DNA of 64,000 nt from CAJQQK01 sp049116495 (GCA_049116495.1 JAGDYV010000021.1:28119-92118); one strand, 5' to 3'. Shown: positions 9,612-19,662, counted from the first letter of the stretch. The notes: a model not told the origin generated them from the letters alone. Translations and numbers: made by a program.

Positions 9612-9650
9612 AAAATAGAAAAAGGGCAGATGGCCCGCGCCACCTGCCCT
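9612..9650 (-). terminator. Intrinsic terminator after rpmA
   Basis: On the minus strand a 12-bp stem (AGGGCAGGTGGC with GCCATCTGCCCT, one G:T pair, 4-nt loop) is followed directly by TTTTTCTATTTT. It lies between the rpmA stop (9681) and the acetyltransferase start (9598), so it should cut transcription between the ribosomal-protein pair and the obgE-proBA genes, or attenuate it. Confidence 0.85.
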
Positions 9651-9680
9651 CGTGATTTCCAGATCGAAAGCAGTTTGACG

Positions 9681-9953
9681 CTATTCAGCGGCTTCTGCCG
9701 GCATCGGGTCGACGGAAATGAAAGTGCGGCCGTTCCGCTTTGTTTCAAACCTCACCTGACCCTCAACTTTCGCAAAGATCGTATGATCAACGCCAAGGCC
9801 GACGTTGCGGCCCGGATGCCACTTGGTGCCCCGTTGCCGGCATAGAATGTTGCCGGGAATGACGTGTTCACCGCCGAATTTTTTGACGCCGAGGCGTTTA
9901 GATTGTGAATCACGGCCGTTACGCGATGAGCCGCCTGCTTTTTTGTGTGCCAT
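9681..9953 (-). CDS. rpmA: 50S ribosomal protein bL27
   Basis: Ribosomal protein near the peptidyl-transferase centre. The N-terminus MAHKKAGGSSRNGRDS is the canonical mature form with no cleavable leader, followed by RLGVKKFGGE and the GTKWHPGRNVGLG block. Length 90 aa is normal. It follows rplU by 87 bp and is ended by a strong intrinsic terminator. Confidence 0.97.
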   Translation of the reverse strand: MAHKKAGGSSRNGRDSQSKRLGVKKFGGEHVIPGNILCRQRGTKWHPGRNVGLGVDHTIFAKVEGQVRFETKRNGRTFISVDPMPAEAAE

Positions 9954-10040
9954 GTCGCTTAGTCCTTATGTCTTCCAAGGCCGGATCGCTTTTTCAGTCG
10001 AGTCCAGCCCCCTGTTTCCGTCATCGCGAAGGCTGCCTCG

Positions 10041-10355
10041 TCAGGCGCCAACGATCTCCGTGATGCGGATCTTGGTTAGATCCTGCCGGTGTCCTCTTTT
10101 ACGCCGCGAACTTTTCCGGCGGCGCTTCTTGAAGGCGATCACTTTCGGGCCGCGGGTTTGCTCAACGACCTCTGCGACGACCTTTGCGCCTGAGATTGTC
10201 GGCGTACCGACTTTGACACTATCGCCAGAGCCGACCATCATCACGTCGGTAAATTCGATCTTGCTGTCACTGTCGCCGGCAAGGCGTTCGATATTGAGCA
10301 CATCGTCCGCGCTCACACGGTATTGCTTGCCGCCCGTCTTGATAACTGCGTACAT
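10041..10355 (-). CDS. rplU: 50S ribosomal protein bL21
   Basis: Binds 23S rRNA in the large subunit. MYAVIKTGGKQYRVS at the N-terminus and the C-terminal KVIAFKKRRRKSSRRKRGHRQ block are diagnostic; 104 aa is normal. It is the first gene of the minus-strand housekeeping run, so its promoter should lie in 10356-10617, a 262-bp stretch in which I see no other gene. Confidence 0.97.
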   Translation of the reverse strand: MYAVIKTGGKQYRVSADDVLNIERLAGDSDSKIEFTDVMMVGSGDSVKVGTPTISGAKVVAEVVEQTRGPKVIAFKKRRRKSSRRKRGHRQDLTKIRITEIVGA

Positions 10356-10617
10356 ATCCGTCCTTCTTCGTTCTCGCCGCGCCTTGCGGTGTTCCTAGAT
10401 TTCAGGAACTTGGATAAAGGCTTCAAACAGCCCTCGATCTTGGACATATAGCCACAAAAAGATCGGAAACCTCAGGCAGCGCTGTTGTCGCGGACGGTTA
10501 ACCGGCCACGAAAGAAGGCGTTTATCCACGCATACAGCGAATATGTCAATAAATTCGTGCCGATGAAGCGCGCAGCCGATTGACACTGGTAGTCGCAACG
10601 CAGGGACGAGGAGCGAG

Positions 10618-11682
10618 ATGATCGAAACTTCATCGATAAACACGCGCCCATTGAACCATGATCTACCGCACATCCCCGTTCTTTCCTGCGGCCCGGACTT
10701 CCCCATGGCAACTCTGGTTGCCTTTACCACCGAGGCCCATGCGTTAATCAGTGGCGCGACCAAGGGAATTCCGCCAAGCGTTCTCAAACTGGCCGACCGA
10801 ATCTCGCGCCGTTGGCTGATCAAATCCGGCAATGTGCATCTCACAGAAATTGATGCGATCGCCGCAAGCCTCAACCAACCTGGCGCACATTACCTCTCTG
10901 TCAACTACGAATGGGGATGCACCGTCGTTGTGCGTGCCGCCGGCCAATATCCAGAGTTGGTCCGGGTATTGGACTGGCGCACACCAGGCCTCGGCCGCTA
11001 TGTCGTCGCCGCCGATGTGGATGGGGCCTCTGGTCGCTTTATCACGCTGACCTGGCCGGGCTATACGGGCGTTCTGCAAGCGATGGCACCCAATCGTTTC
11101 GCCGCCGCACTCAACCAGGCGCCCATGCCGCGCCGTGGCGGCGGGTTTCTACCGCTCGACTGGTTTGCCAACAAAGTCGATGTCTGGCGCTCGAAAGATG
11201 TGACACCTGCACACCTCCTCCGCGAAGTCTTTGAGCAAGCTGATAGCTTTGCTGAAGCCCGCCGCCGGCTGAGCGAAACGCCAATCGCAGCCCCGGCCAT
11301 TTTTTCTCTGGCAGGTTGCAGCGCCGACGACCTTTGCATTATCGAACGCACCGAACGCGCCGTTCATATTCACGATGGCCGACGTGCCGCCGCCAATGCC
11401 TGGCAGGCACCGGCCTGGGCTGGACGGGCGCGCGGGTCAGAGAATGCCGCACGCGTGCGCCAGCTCTCCGCCTTGCCGTCATCGCCAACTGATAACTTTG
11501 ACTGGCTGGCTCCGCCGGTTCTCAATGACACCACGCGCCTCGCTGCAATCTTCCGACCATCAACCGGAACGCTTGTCGCTCAAGGATTTGCTGGTCTGCT
11601 CCCCGCGACCAATATCCTGTCATTGCAAGACGCCGAAAGGCACAGTGGCCGCGTGGCACCACGCGAGTTTGTCGAGGCATGA
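10618..11682 (+). CDS. Probable Ntn-hydrolase (acid ceramidase / NAAA-like)
   Basis: A 354-aa protein resembling the Ntn-type amidohydrolases of the acid ceramidase and N-acylethanolamine amidase group. The clue is the order of blocks: an N-terminal stretch of about 100 residues, then YEWGCTVVVRA (candidate nucleophile Cys at about residue 103, which in this family becomes N-terminal after self-cleavage), then RVLDWRTPGLG, FITLTWPGYTGVL, and FAAALNQAPMP, which parallels the family's D-W, gly-rich and N-Q-A elements. No signal peptide is visible. The family call is from motif order only, so function is an inference; alternatives are other Ntn acylases. Transcribed divergently from rplU. Confidence 0.6.
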   Translation: MIETSSINTRPLNHDLPHIPVLSCGPDFPMATLVAFTTEAHALISGATKGIPPSVLKLADRISRRWLIKSGNVHLTEIDAIAASLNQPGAHYLSVNYEWGCTVVVRAAGQYPELVRVLDWRTPGLGRYVVAADVDGASGRFITLTWPGYTGVLQAMAPNRFAAALNQAPMPRRGGGFLPLDWFANKVDVWRSKDVTPAHLLREVFEQADSFAEARRRLSETPIAAPAIFSLAGCSADDLCIIERTERAVHIHDGRRAAANAWQAPAWAGRARGSENAARVRQLSALPSSPTDNFDWLAPPVLNDTTRLAAIFRPSTGTLVAQGFAGLLPATNILSLQDAERHSGRVAPREFVEA

Positions 11683-12452
11683 GACCGCGTCTGATGCACC
11701 GATCGCAACCGGCATGCTCCTCAAACGGTGGAAATGGCGCGATCAGCACCGGGATGGCACACGTCCAAACACGTATCAACTTAACCTTTGCGGCGCCCAT
11801 CCCGCTCCAAAGTCTCAATCAAACCAACAGCGATAGGCTGAAGGTCCAGAGTCGTTTTGCATCAGTTTTGCGGCTCAGCTTGGCCAATGGGACTCCGAGC
11901 GCTTGGCGGCTACTGAGGCGGACTCCGATCTCATTCCGCAAAACAAACGAACCTTAAAGGAAATTCCGACCGGGACGACGCAGGCACCGACAGCGCAGCA
12001 CGCAAGGCCAATCTATAGCTGGCGCCCAATTTCATCAGTCATGGATCTTTAGCATGGCGTCACCGCAAACTTCTCACAGTCGGGCGGCCTGGTCCGAATG
12101 CATCCGAAAAGCGGACAAAACATCTGTCGTAACGTCAGCAATTCCTCAGAACACCACGACCAATAACCATTTATTCTTCAGCACCATTCCGCCGTGGTCG
12201 TTGCTGGTTTTCAGCAAACAGACAAGCATCAGACACGGCCCCAAGATTCTTGGCCGGTCAGAACAGGCTTGCAATCGACAACGCCAGAATTTAGATACGA
12301 CGCTTCCACATCACGATAGCATCCACGTTCAACTTCCAAGCGTGGCACTATATCGGCATCGGGTAAGTGGGCTGGCCGGAAGTACTCTGAAGCATTCACA
12401 TGACTCAACATTGGTCTCAAGTGTGCGCAGAATGAGCATGAATCCGGCCTTT
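11683..12452. other. Gene-free stretch before tRNA-Ser
   Basis: About 770 bp. Open frames here (for example 11679-11957 plus and 11522-11818 minus) have no recognisable product and overlap each other or the preceding gene. I see no RNA gene or repeat before the tRNA. Confidence 0.5.
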
Positions 12453-12542
12453 GGAGAGGTGGCTGAGTGGACGAAAGCACCGGATTCGAAATCCGGCATA
12501 CGGGCAACCGTATCGGGGGTTCGAATCCCCCTCTCTCCGCCA
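12453..12542 (+). tRNA. tRNA-Ser(CGA)
   Basis: A 90-nt class II tRNA with encoded CCA. The acceptor stem GGAGAGG pairs with TCTCTCC (last pair G:U), the anticodon loop in CGGATTCGAAATCCG reads CGA, the long variable arm ATACGGGCAACCGTAT is self-complementary, and the T arm GGGGGTTCGAATCCCCC is perfect. Its 3' end is the integration site of the downstream island; the integrated element restores the complete 3' end, so the tRNA stays functional. Confidence 0.97.
12529..12542 (+). repeat. Left attachment-site core (attL)
   Basis: CCCTCTCTCCGCCA, the last 14 bases of tRNA-Ser, is repeated exactly at 27262-27275. The two copies bound the island. Identity stops on both sides, which sets the core at 14 bp. 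Confidence 0.88.
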
Positions 12543-12597
12543 TGGTAGTCGACCAAATCATTGATATTAAAATATAATACGGAGCGTATAGTTGATG

Positions 12598-12618
12598 GGC
12601 CCCAACTTTGGCCCCAAC
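12598..12618 (+). repeat. Left-end paired 9-bp repeats (putative integrase arm sites)
   Basis: GGCCCCAAC occurs twice (12598-12606 and 12610-12618), 12-bp period, 56 bp inside the left core. The same 9-mer, same orientation and same period, occurs at 27121-27141 near the other end. Paired repeats near both att cores are what arm-type sites of a tyrosine integrase look like; binding is inferred. Confidence 0.6.
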
Positions 12619-12914
12619 ACCGTCCCCGGTTATATGCGAACGGCAATCAGCCTTCGATGACTTTCCGCATAGATCTATCGTAACAGTGCCAGTGAACGTC
12701 TACTCCAAAGATGCAACGATAGTCATTCTTACGGCCTATGGACGACCGTTCGACACGTATGAACAGGTTCTATTGGGCCGACCGCTTCACACACCGTGAA
12801 TTTTTGGCCTATATCGGAAATCGTCTGACGTTTTCCGGGGGAAGGCATGCGGGTTTTAGCGGTTCAACTGACGATCGACAACGCCACACTTAACTTCACC
12901 ACGGAGCGCTGATC

Positions 12915-15320
12915 GTGGCCATCAAGAAATCCGAGCTCTATAGCTCGCTCTGGCAGAGTTGCGACGCACTGCGCGGTGGCATGGATGCCAGCCAGTACAA
13001 GGACTACGTTCTCGTCCTCCTTTTCATCAAATACATCAGCGACAAGTACGCTGATCAGATGTTCTCGCCGATCAGCATTCCGCCCGGCGCGAGTTTTCGG
13101 GACTTGGTGGCGCTCAAGGGCAAGCCCGACATTGGCGACCAGATCAACAAGAAGATCATCGCGCCACTGGCAAATGCCAACGAGCTGTCCGACATGCCGG
13201 ACTTCAACGATGCCAGCAAGCTTGGCAGCGGCAAGGAGATGGTGGACCGCCTCACCGACCTGATCTCGATCTTCGAGACGAAATCACTCGATTTCTCCAA
13301 GAACCGCGCTGATGGCGACGACATTCTGGGCGATGCCTATGAATACCTAATGCGCCACTTCGCGACCGAGAGCGGAAAAAGCAAGGGGCAGTTTTACACG
13401 CCGGCTGAGGTAAGCCGCATCATGGCGCAGATCATCGGCATTCGCGACGCTAATACGACAGCCAACACCACAGTCTACGACCCTACGTGTGGCTCAGGCT
13501 CATTGCTGTTGAAGGTCGCCGACGAGGCTACATCAGACGTTACGTTGTACGGCCAAGAAAAGGATTCCGCGACAACTGCGCTCTCGCGCATGAATATGAT
13601 CCTGCACGACAATCCGACCGCTCAAGTCGAGCAGGGCAATACACTAACGGACCCAAAGTATTTTGACGGCGATCAGCTCAAAACGTTCGACTTCGTGGTG
13701 GCCAATCCGCCGTTCAGCGACAAGCGTTGGAGCACCGGGCTTGATCCCCTCAAGGACCGGCACGAGCGCTTCAAGCATTTTGGCGTGCCACCGGCGAAGC
13801 AGGGCGACTATGCCTATCTGCTTCACATCGTACGCTCGTTGAAAGCCAAGGGCAAAGGCGCATGCATCTTGCCACACGGCGTGCTGTTCCGAGGCAACGC
13901 CGAGGCCACAATCCGCAAGGCTCTGGTGCGCAAGGGCTACATCAAGGCCATCATCGGCCTACCCGCGAACCTTTTCTACGGCACCGGGATTCCGGCTTGT
14001 ATCATCTTGATCGACAAGGAAGATGCAGCCGCGCGCAAAGGCATCTTCATGATCGACGCCAGCGATGGCTTCATGAAGGACGGCCCCAAGAACCGACTAC
14101 GCTCGCAGGACATCCACCGGATTGTTGACGTGTTCAAACGGGGCCGGGACGTGCCGCGCTATGCGCGCATGGTCAGCTACGAAGAGATCGAGACGAACGA
14201 GTTCAACCTCAACCTACCGCGCTATATCGACAGCCAGACGCCGGAGGACAGACATGACATCACGGCCCACTTGCACGGCGGTATTCCAGTCGCTGACATT
14301 GATGCGTTGGACAGCTATTGGCAGGTCTGCCCCGGCTTGCGCGATGCATTGTTCAAGGAGTTGCGCCCCGGCTATGTCGAGTTGACCGTCGATAAGACAG
14401 CGATCAAGTCAACTATTTACGAGCACCCGGAATTTATGGCCTTCATTGACGGCATGAACGGGCACTTCGAGGTTTGGTGCAAAAAGGCCGCGGCAAGCCT
14501 GAAAGCGCTCGGGTCGGGATGTAATCCGAAGGCTCTGATCCATGAGCTGTCCGAAGATTTATTGGCACACTATCAGGGGCGACCGCTGATCGACGCGTAC
14601 ACAGTCTACCAGCATCTGATGGACTATTGGGCTGCAAACATGCAGGACGACTGTTATCTGATTGCCGCCGACGGCTGGAAGGCGGAGACCTATCGAATCA
14701 TCGAAGAGAAGAAGAACAATGACGGAAAGGTCACCAAATCGGTCGACAGGGGCTGGACCTGCGACCTCATCCCCAAGACGCTAATTGTTGCTCGTTACTT
14801 CGCGAAGGAGCAAACGGCGATTGACGCGCACTCCTCTGAACTGGATGGCTTAAGCGCCAAGTTGGCTGAGTTGGAAGAAGAACACACTGGCGAGGATGGT
14901 GCGTTCACCGAACTAGAAAAAATCAACAAGGCCAATGTGACTGCGAGGCTAAAGGACGTCGATGGCGACAACGACGCGACAGAGTACGACGCACTACGTG
15001 CATGGCAAAAACTAAACGCGCAGGAAGCCGCGTTGAAGAAGTGCATCAAAGAGGCGGGCGCAGAACTTGATGCCAAGGCACTGGCTCAGTATCCAACGCT
15101 AAAAGAGATCGATGTCAAAACCCTTGTCGTCGACGACAAGTGGCTCGCCAAGCTCGACGAAGACATCCACGGCGAAATGAATCGAGTCGGCCAAGAAATT
15201 TCGCAACGAGTTACGACGCTAACCGAGAGATACCGTTTATCTCTGCCCGATTTGATCGCCGAGACGGTTGAAATTGAAGCCAGGGTCACCGGCCACTTGA
15301 TGCGCATGGGGTTCTCATGA
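12915..15320 (+). CDS. hsdM: Type I restriction-modification DNA methyltransferase subunit HsdM
   Basis: N6-adenine methyltransferase subunit of a type I R-M complex (M2S for modification, R2M2S for restriction). The HsdM N-terminal helical domain (SLWQSCDALRGGMDASQYKDY) is followed by SAM motif I DPTCGSGSLLLK near residue 190 and catalytic motif IV NPPF near 265. It is 801 aa, longer than the 500-aa classic form: an extra C-terminal region of about 250 residues is rich in charged helices (residues about 640-740), probably a coiled coil for assembly. GTG start at 12915 with GGAG 8 nt upstream. First gene of a four-gene operon in which each start overlaps the preceding stop. Confidence 0.95.
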   Translation: MAIKKSELYSSLWQSCDALRGGMDASQYKDYVLVLLFIKYISDKYADQMFSPISIPPGASFRDLVALKGKPDIGDQINKKIIAPLANANELSDMPDFNDASKLGSGKEMVDRLTDLISIFETKSLDFSKNRADGDDILGDAYEYLMRHFATESGKSKGQFYTPAEVSRIMAQIIGIRDANTTANTTVYDPTCGSGSLLLKVADEATSDVTLYGQEKDSATTALSRMNMILHDNPTAQVEQGNTLTDPKYFDGDQLKTFDFVVANPPFSDKRWSTGLDPLKDRHERFKHFGVPPAKQGDYAYLLHIVRSLKAKGKGACILPHGVLFRGNAEATIRKALVRKGYIKAIIGLPANLFYGTGIPACIILIDKEDAAARKGIFMIDASDGFMKDGPKNRLRSQDIHRIVDVFKRGRDVPRYARMVSYEEIETNEFNLNLPRYIDSQTPEDRHDITAHLHGGIPVADIDALDSYWQVCPGLRDALFKELRPGYVELTVDKTAIKSTIYEHPEFMAFIDGMNGHFEVWCKKAAASLKALGSGCNPKALIHELSEDLLAHYQGRPLIDAYTVYQHLMDYWAANMQDDCYLIAADGWKAETYRIIEEKKNNDGKVTKSVDRGWTCDLIPKTLIVARYFAKEQTAIDAHSSELDGLSAKLAELEEEHTGEDGAFTELEKINKANVTARLKDVDGDNDATEYDALRAWQKLNAQEAALKKCIKEAGAELDAKALAQYPTLKEIDVKTLVVDDKWLAKLDEDIHGEMNRVGQEISQRVTTLTERYRLSLPDLIAETVEIEARVTGHLMRMGFS

Positions 15321-16612
15321 GTATTAATTCGGGGACTAAGCAGACAGAGTTTGGCGAAATACCCAATGATTGGACGACCACCACTGTTGGTGACGAATTT
15401 GAAATTCAGCTCGGCAAGATGCTTGATCGTGAAAAGAACCTTGGGGTGTCAAAGCCTTTTCTTGGCAACCGCGCAGTCCAATGGGGGCAAATACACTTAA
15501 GCGACATCGGGTTCATTAAACTTACTCGCGCCGATTTGCAGCGTTATAGATTGCGGCGTGGAGATTTGTTGGTCTGTGAGGGCGGTGAGGTTGGACGTGC
15601 CGCAATCTGGAACTGTCCAATCGACGAATGCTACTATCAAAAAGCACTACACCGCCTTCGTCCAAAGAAAGAATATAACGTTCGGCTGCTTTTGAACCTT
15701 CTTAGGTACTTTTCAGACTACGGTCTGTTGGGGAATTTTGTTACCCAGACAAGTATTGCACACCTTCCGAAAGAATCTTTCGCAAAGATCCCCATTCCCT
15801 TGCCCAGGCCTGCCGAGCAGGAAGCCATCTCCGAAGCGTTGGGCGATGCGGATGCGCTGATCGACTCACTTGAGCAACTCATCATAAAGAAGCGCGCCAT
15901 CAAGCAAGGCGCAATGCAGGAACTCCTCACCGGCAAAAAGCGGTTGCCGGGATTTGAGGTGAAGCCGCGATACAAGCCGACAGAGATCGGCGAGGTTCCG
16001 AACGATTGGCAGATTGATACGTTGTCGTCTGTGGCCCATGAACCAATGCAAAACGGTGTCTTCTTTGAGCCGTCAAAAAAAGGATTCGGGGTCAGTCTGG
16101 TTAACGTTGCTGATCTGTACGGTTCTTCTCCGATCGAGGTGGCTTCACTTGACCTTTTTGATGCGACCACGGTTGAGCAAGGCAGGTTCAAGGTAGCTGA
16201 TGGAGATCTATTCTTTACGCGCTCATCTGTTGTCCCGTCCGGAATTGCTCACTGCAATCTGATATCATTGAAGAGCGAAGAGATTGTCGTTTTTGACAGT
16301 CACATTATCCGCTTTCGTGCAAACCGTCGGAAGGTTGATCCGTCTTTTCTGTTCCGATTTTGCGTCGGGTCGATTGCGCGTAGATACCTCGTATCTCATG
16401 CCAAAACGGGAACTATGACTACAATTGACCAAGGCGTTCTAGGCGGTTGCCCGATACTGCTCCCGTCTCTCACGGAACAGTGTGCCATCGCCAATGTGTT
16501 GTCGGATATGGATGACGAAATCGCCGCCATCGAAGCCAAACTCATCAAAGCCCGAGCTATGAAGCAGGGCTTGATGCAGGAGCTGCTCACCGGGAGGATC
16601 AGACTGGTATGA
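15317..16612 (+). CDS. hsdS: Type I restriction-modification specificity subunit HsdS
   Basis: Determines the bipartite recognition sequence. It has two half-repeats, each with a target recognition domain opened by FGEIPNDW / IGEVPNDW and closed by a conserved helical spacer (ALIDSLEQLIIKKRAIKQGAMQ and EIAAIEAKLIKARAMKQGLMQ, each ending ELLTG). So both TRDs and both spacer helices are intact, predicting a functional two-part specificity; the actual target cannot be read from sequence. Overlaps hsdM and hsdR by ATGA at both ends. Confidence 0.95.
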   Translation: MSINSGTKQTEFGEIPNDWTTTTVGDEFEIQLGKMLDREKNLGVSKPFLGNRAVQWGQIHLSDIGFIKLTRADLQRYRLRRGDLLVCEGGEVGRAAIWNCPIDECYYQKALHRLRPKKEYNVRLLLNLLRYFSDYGLLGNFVTQTSIAHLPKESFAKIPIPLPRPAEQEAISEALGDADALIDSLEQLIIKKRAIKQGAMQELLTGKKRLPGFEVKPRYKPTEIGEVPNDWQIDTLSSVAHEPMQNGVFFEPSKKGFGVSLVNVADLYGSSPIEVASLDLFDATTVEQGRFKVADGDLFFTRSSVVPSGIAHCNLISLKSEEIVVFDSHIIRFRANRRKVDPSFLFRFCVGSIARRYLVSHAKTGTMTTIDQGVLGGCPILLPSLTEQCAIANVLSDMDDEIAAIEAKLIKARAMKQGLMQELLTGRIRLV

Positions 16613-19600
16613 CTATCGGCCAGCCGGAGCGCGTCACGCAGAACCGAGTCATCGCTCTGTTTCGGGATCAACTGGGCTATGACGAACTCGGCGACTGGAG
16701 CACGCGCGACGGCAACAGCAACGTCGACGAAAGGCAACTCTCACCGTGGCTTACTGGCAATGGGCATACACCCGACCAGATTGCGATCGCACTCCATAAG
16801 GTGCGCACAGAGGCCGACAACCACAGCCGTGGCCTCTACGGCAACAATCAGGTGGTCTACAATCTGCTGCGCTATGGTGTGCCGGTGAAGGTTGACGCCA
16901 GTGCGCCGACCGAAACCGTCCATCTCATCAACTGGCAGGAGCCAGAGAAGAACAAGTTCGCCATCGCCGAGGAAGTGACGCTCAAGGGTGGACACGAACG
17001 CCGCCCGGATCTGGTGCTCTACGTCAACGGCATCGCCATCGGCGTCATCGAACTCAAGAACAGCCGCGTCAGCATCGGCGACGGCATTCGCCAACTGCTC
17101 TCCAACCAGCAACCGACATTCAACGAGCGCTTTTTCAGCACTGTCCAGATTGTGTTCGCGGGAAATGACGCCGAGGGCCTGCGCTACGGCACGACTGGAA
17201 CGCCCGAACGCTACTTCCTGACCTGGAAGGAAGATGAAGCCGACAACGACGGCTACAAGCTCGACAAGTACTTACTCAAAATGTGCGACAAGCATCGCCT
17301 TATCGAGCTGATGCACGACTTCGTTCTGTTCGATGGCGGTGTGAAGAAGTTGCCGCGCGTCCACCAATATTTCGGCATCAAACGGGCACAGGAGCACGTC
17401 GCGCAGAAGAAGGGCGGCATCATCTGGCACACCCAAGGGTCTGGCAAGAGCATCGTGATGGTGATGCTCGCCAAGTGGATCTTGGAGAACAAGGCCAACG
17501 CCCGTGTCGTCGTCCTCACCGACCGCGACGAACTCGACAAGCAGATTGAAGGCGTGTTCCGCGGTTCCGGTGAAACAGGCGTTCACCGTGCCGACAGCCG
17601 CGCGGACCTGATGACGCAACTGGCTAGTCCGTCACCTCGACTGCTATGTTCTCTGGTGCACAAGTTCGGCCGCGAGAATATCGAAGACTTTGAAGCGCTG
17701 ATCAAGGAACTTGAGGCCCGGCCGCCAGCAGTCGTTGGAGAGGTCTTCGTCTTCGTTGATGAGTGCCATCGCACTCAGAGCGGTAGGCTTCACAGATTGA
17801 TGAAGGCCATGCTGCCGAATGCGGTCTTTATCGGTTTCACCGGTACGCCGCTTCTCAAAAAAGATAAGCAGAGCAGCCTGGAGGTGTTCGGTGGCTACAT
17901 CCACACCTACAAGTTCAACGAGGCCGTTGAAGACGACGTCGTGCTCGACCTGCTCTATGAGGCGCGCGACGTCGATCAGCGATTGACCTCTCAAGAGAGC
18001 GTTGATGAGTGGTTTGAGCTCGTTTCTCAGGAAATGAACCAATGGCAGAAAGATCAGTTGAGAGGCCACTGGGGCACAATGCAGAATGTGCTCAGCTCCG
18101 AAAATCGTATGCGAAAGATCGTACAAGATCTAATCCGAGACTTCAAACGCCGCCCAAGGCTCAAAGATGGAAGTGGCAATGCTATCTTAGTGGCATCCAG
18201 CATCTACGAGGCCTGCAAATACTACGATCTCTTACAGAACACTCCTTTCCGCGAGAGATGCGCTGTCATTACATCTTATAGCCCTCAGGCAGGTGACATC
18301 TCAAAGGAGGAAATTGGCGCCAATACCGATACGGCTAAACAGTTCGTCTACAATATCTACACGGATCTTCTGAAAGACGTCGTTGCGCATTCGGGTATGT
18401 CAAAGACTGAGACATACGAAGAAATGGCCAAAGAGAAATTTTCCCATGAACCAGCGAACATGCAACTGCTTGTCGTCGTGGACAAACTGCTGACCGGTTT
18501 CGACGCACCGCCGTGCACCTATCTCTACATCGACAAATCGATGCAGGACCACGGCCTGTTCCAAGCGATTTGCCGGACCAACAGACTTGACGGCGACACG
18601 AAAGAGTTCGGTTACATCGTCGACTATAAGGACCTCTTCAAGAAGGTCGAGAACGCAATCGCCGTTTATACATCAGAGTTGGCGGACAATGCCAATGACA
18701 ATACCAAACCAGAGATTATGCTGCATGACCGGCTGACAAAGGGCCGCGAGCGACTGGAGCAGGCGCTGGAGCAAATCGCCTTGCTTTGCGAGCCGGTTGA
18801 CCTTCCGAAGGGAGAATTGGAATACATCCACTACTTCTGCGGCAATACGGAAATCACCACCGACCTCGAAAAGCACAAACCTCAGCGCGTGACGCTCTAC
18901 AAGCTCGTATCGGCGCTTGTGAGGGCTTTCGCGAACATTGCCGATGAATTGGCAGCAGCAGATTTCTCGAACGCTGAGATAGCCTCCGTGAAAGCTCAGA
19001 TCGACTTTTATTTGAAGATGCGCGACACGATCCGCAACGCTAGCGGGGAGACCCTTGATCTCAAGCCCTTCGAGGCCGACATGCGTTATCTGATTGACAC
19101 TTACATTGAGGCTGACGAACCGCGACAGATTTCCGAATTTGAGCGCATGGGGCTGTTGGATGTCATCGTTAAGACCGGCATCGGCGACGCGATCGCGACC
19201 AAGCTGAATAACATCAAGGGCAACAAGCCAGCGATCGCCGAGACGATCGAGAACAATGTGCGTAGCAAGATCGTCAAGGAACACCTCAACGACCCGGCAC
19301 TTTACGAACGTATGTCAGAGTTGCTCGACGAGATCATCGCACTGCGACGAACCAAGGCCATCGAATACGAGGAATACCTCAAGCGGATCGCTGAGCTGGT
19401 CAAAGATGTCCAGTCGGGCGGAAGCGCCGGCGTGCCCACAGTCATCGATACGCCGAGCAAGAGAGCCTTATTCAATAATCTCGGCGAAGACGAAAATCTG
19501 GCCGTTAGAGTCCACGAAACAATCGTGAATGTCCGCCCAGATGATTGGCGCGGAAACATAGCGCGCGAGAACGTCATCAAACGCGCACTCTATGGCGTTC

Positions 19601-19662
19601 TGCAAGACGAGGCAGAGGTTGAGCGCATCTTTCCGATCGTGAAAGCACAGAGCGAATTCTGA
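16609..19662 (+). CDS. hsdR: Type I restriction enzyme endonuclease/translocase subunit HsdR
   Basis: Motor and nuclease subunit (1017 aa). The N-terminal PD-(D/E)xK nuclease is seen in RPDLVLYVNGIAIGVIELKN (about 125-150). The SF2 helicase core follows: Walker A TQGSGKS near 277, DECHR (motif II) near 383, GFTGTP (motif III), and the late motif V/VI region DKLLTGFDAPPCTYLYIDK and QAICRTNR near 620-660. A helical C-terminal domain completes the protein, so no truncation is apparent. Start overlaps the hsdS stop by 4 bp. Confidence 0.95.
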   Translation: MTIGQPERVTQNRVIALFRDQLGYDELGDWSTRDGNSNVDERQLSPWLTGNGHTPDQIAIALHKVRTEADNHSRGLYGNNQVVYNLLRYGVPVKVDASAPTETVHLINWQEPEKNKFAIAEEVTLKGGHERRPDLVLYVNGIAIGVIELKNSRVSIGDGIRQLLSNQQPTFNERFFSTVQIVFAGNDAEGLRYGTTGTPERYFLTWKEDEADNDGYKLDKYLLKMCDKHRLIELMHDFVLFDGGVKKLPRVHQYFGIKRAQEHVAQKKGGIIWHTQGSGKSIVMVMLAKWILENKANARVVVLTDRDELDKQIEGVFRGSGETGVHRADSRADLMTQLASPSPRLLCSLVHKFGRENIEDFEALIKELEARPPAVVGEVFVFVDECHRTQSGRLHRLMKAMLPNAVFIGFTGTPLLKKDKQSSLEVFGGYIHTYKFNEAVEDDVVLDLLYEARDVDQRLTSQESVDEWFELVSQEMNQWQKDQLRGHWGTMQNVLSSENRMRKIVQDLIRDFKRRPRLKDGSGNAILVASSIYEACKYYDLLQNTPFRERCAVITSYSPQAGDISKEEIGANTDTAKQFVYNIYTDLLKDVVAHSGMSKTETYEEMAKEKFSHEPANMQLLVVVDKLLTGFDAPPCTYLYIDKSMQDHGLFQAICRTNRLDGDTKEFGYIVDYKDLFKKVENAIAVYTSELADNANDNTKPEIMLHDRLTKGRERLEQALEQIALLCEPVDLPKGELEYIHYFCGNTEITTDLEKHKPQRVTLYKLVSALVRAFANIADELAAADFSNAEIASVKAQIDFYLKMRDTIRNASGETLDLKPFEADMRYLIDTYIEADEPRQISEFERMGLLDVIVKTGIGDAIATKLNNIKGNKPAIAETIENNVRSKIVKEHLNDPALYERMSELLDEIIALRRTKAIEYEEYLKRIAELVKDVQSGGSAGVPTVIDTPSKRALFNNLGEDENLAVRVHETIVNVRPDDWRGNIARENVIKRALYGVLQDEAEVERIFPIVKAQSEF

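Noticed and set aside
10395..10874. 159-codon minus-strand frame upstream of rplU
   Set aside because: It overlaps the N-terminal part of the plus-strand Ntn-hydrolase gene, has no similarity and low-quality composition.
12543..12914. Gene or promoter array between attL and hsdM
   Set aside because: Only the paired 9-bp repeats could be supported; remaining frames are short and unconvincing.
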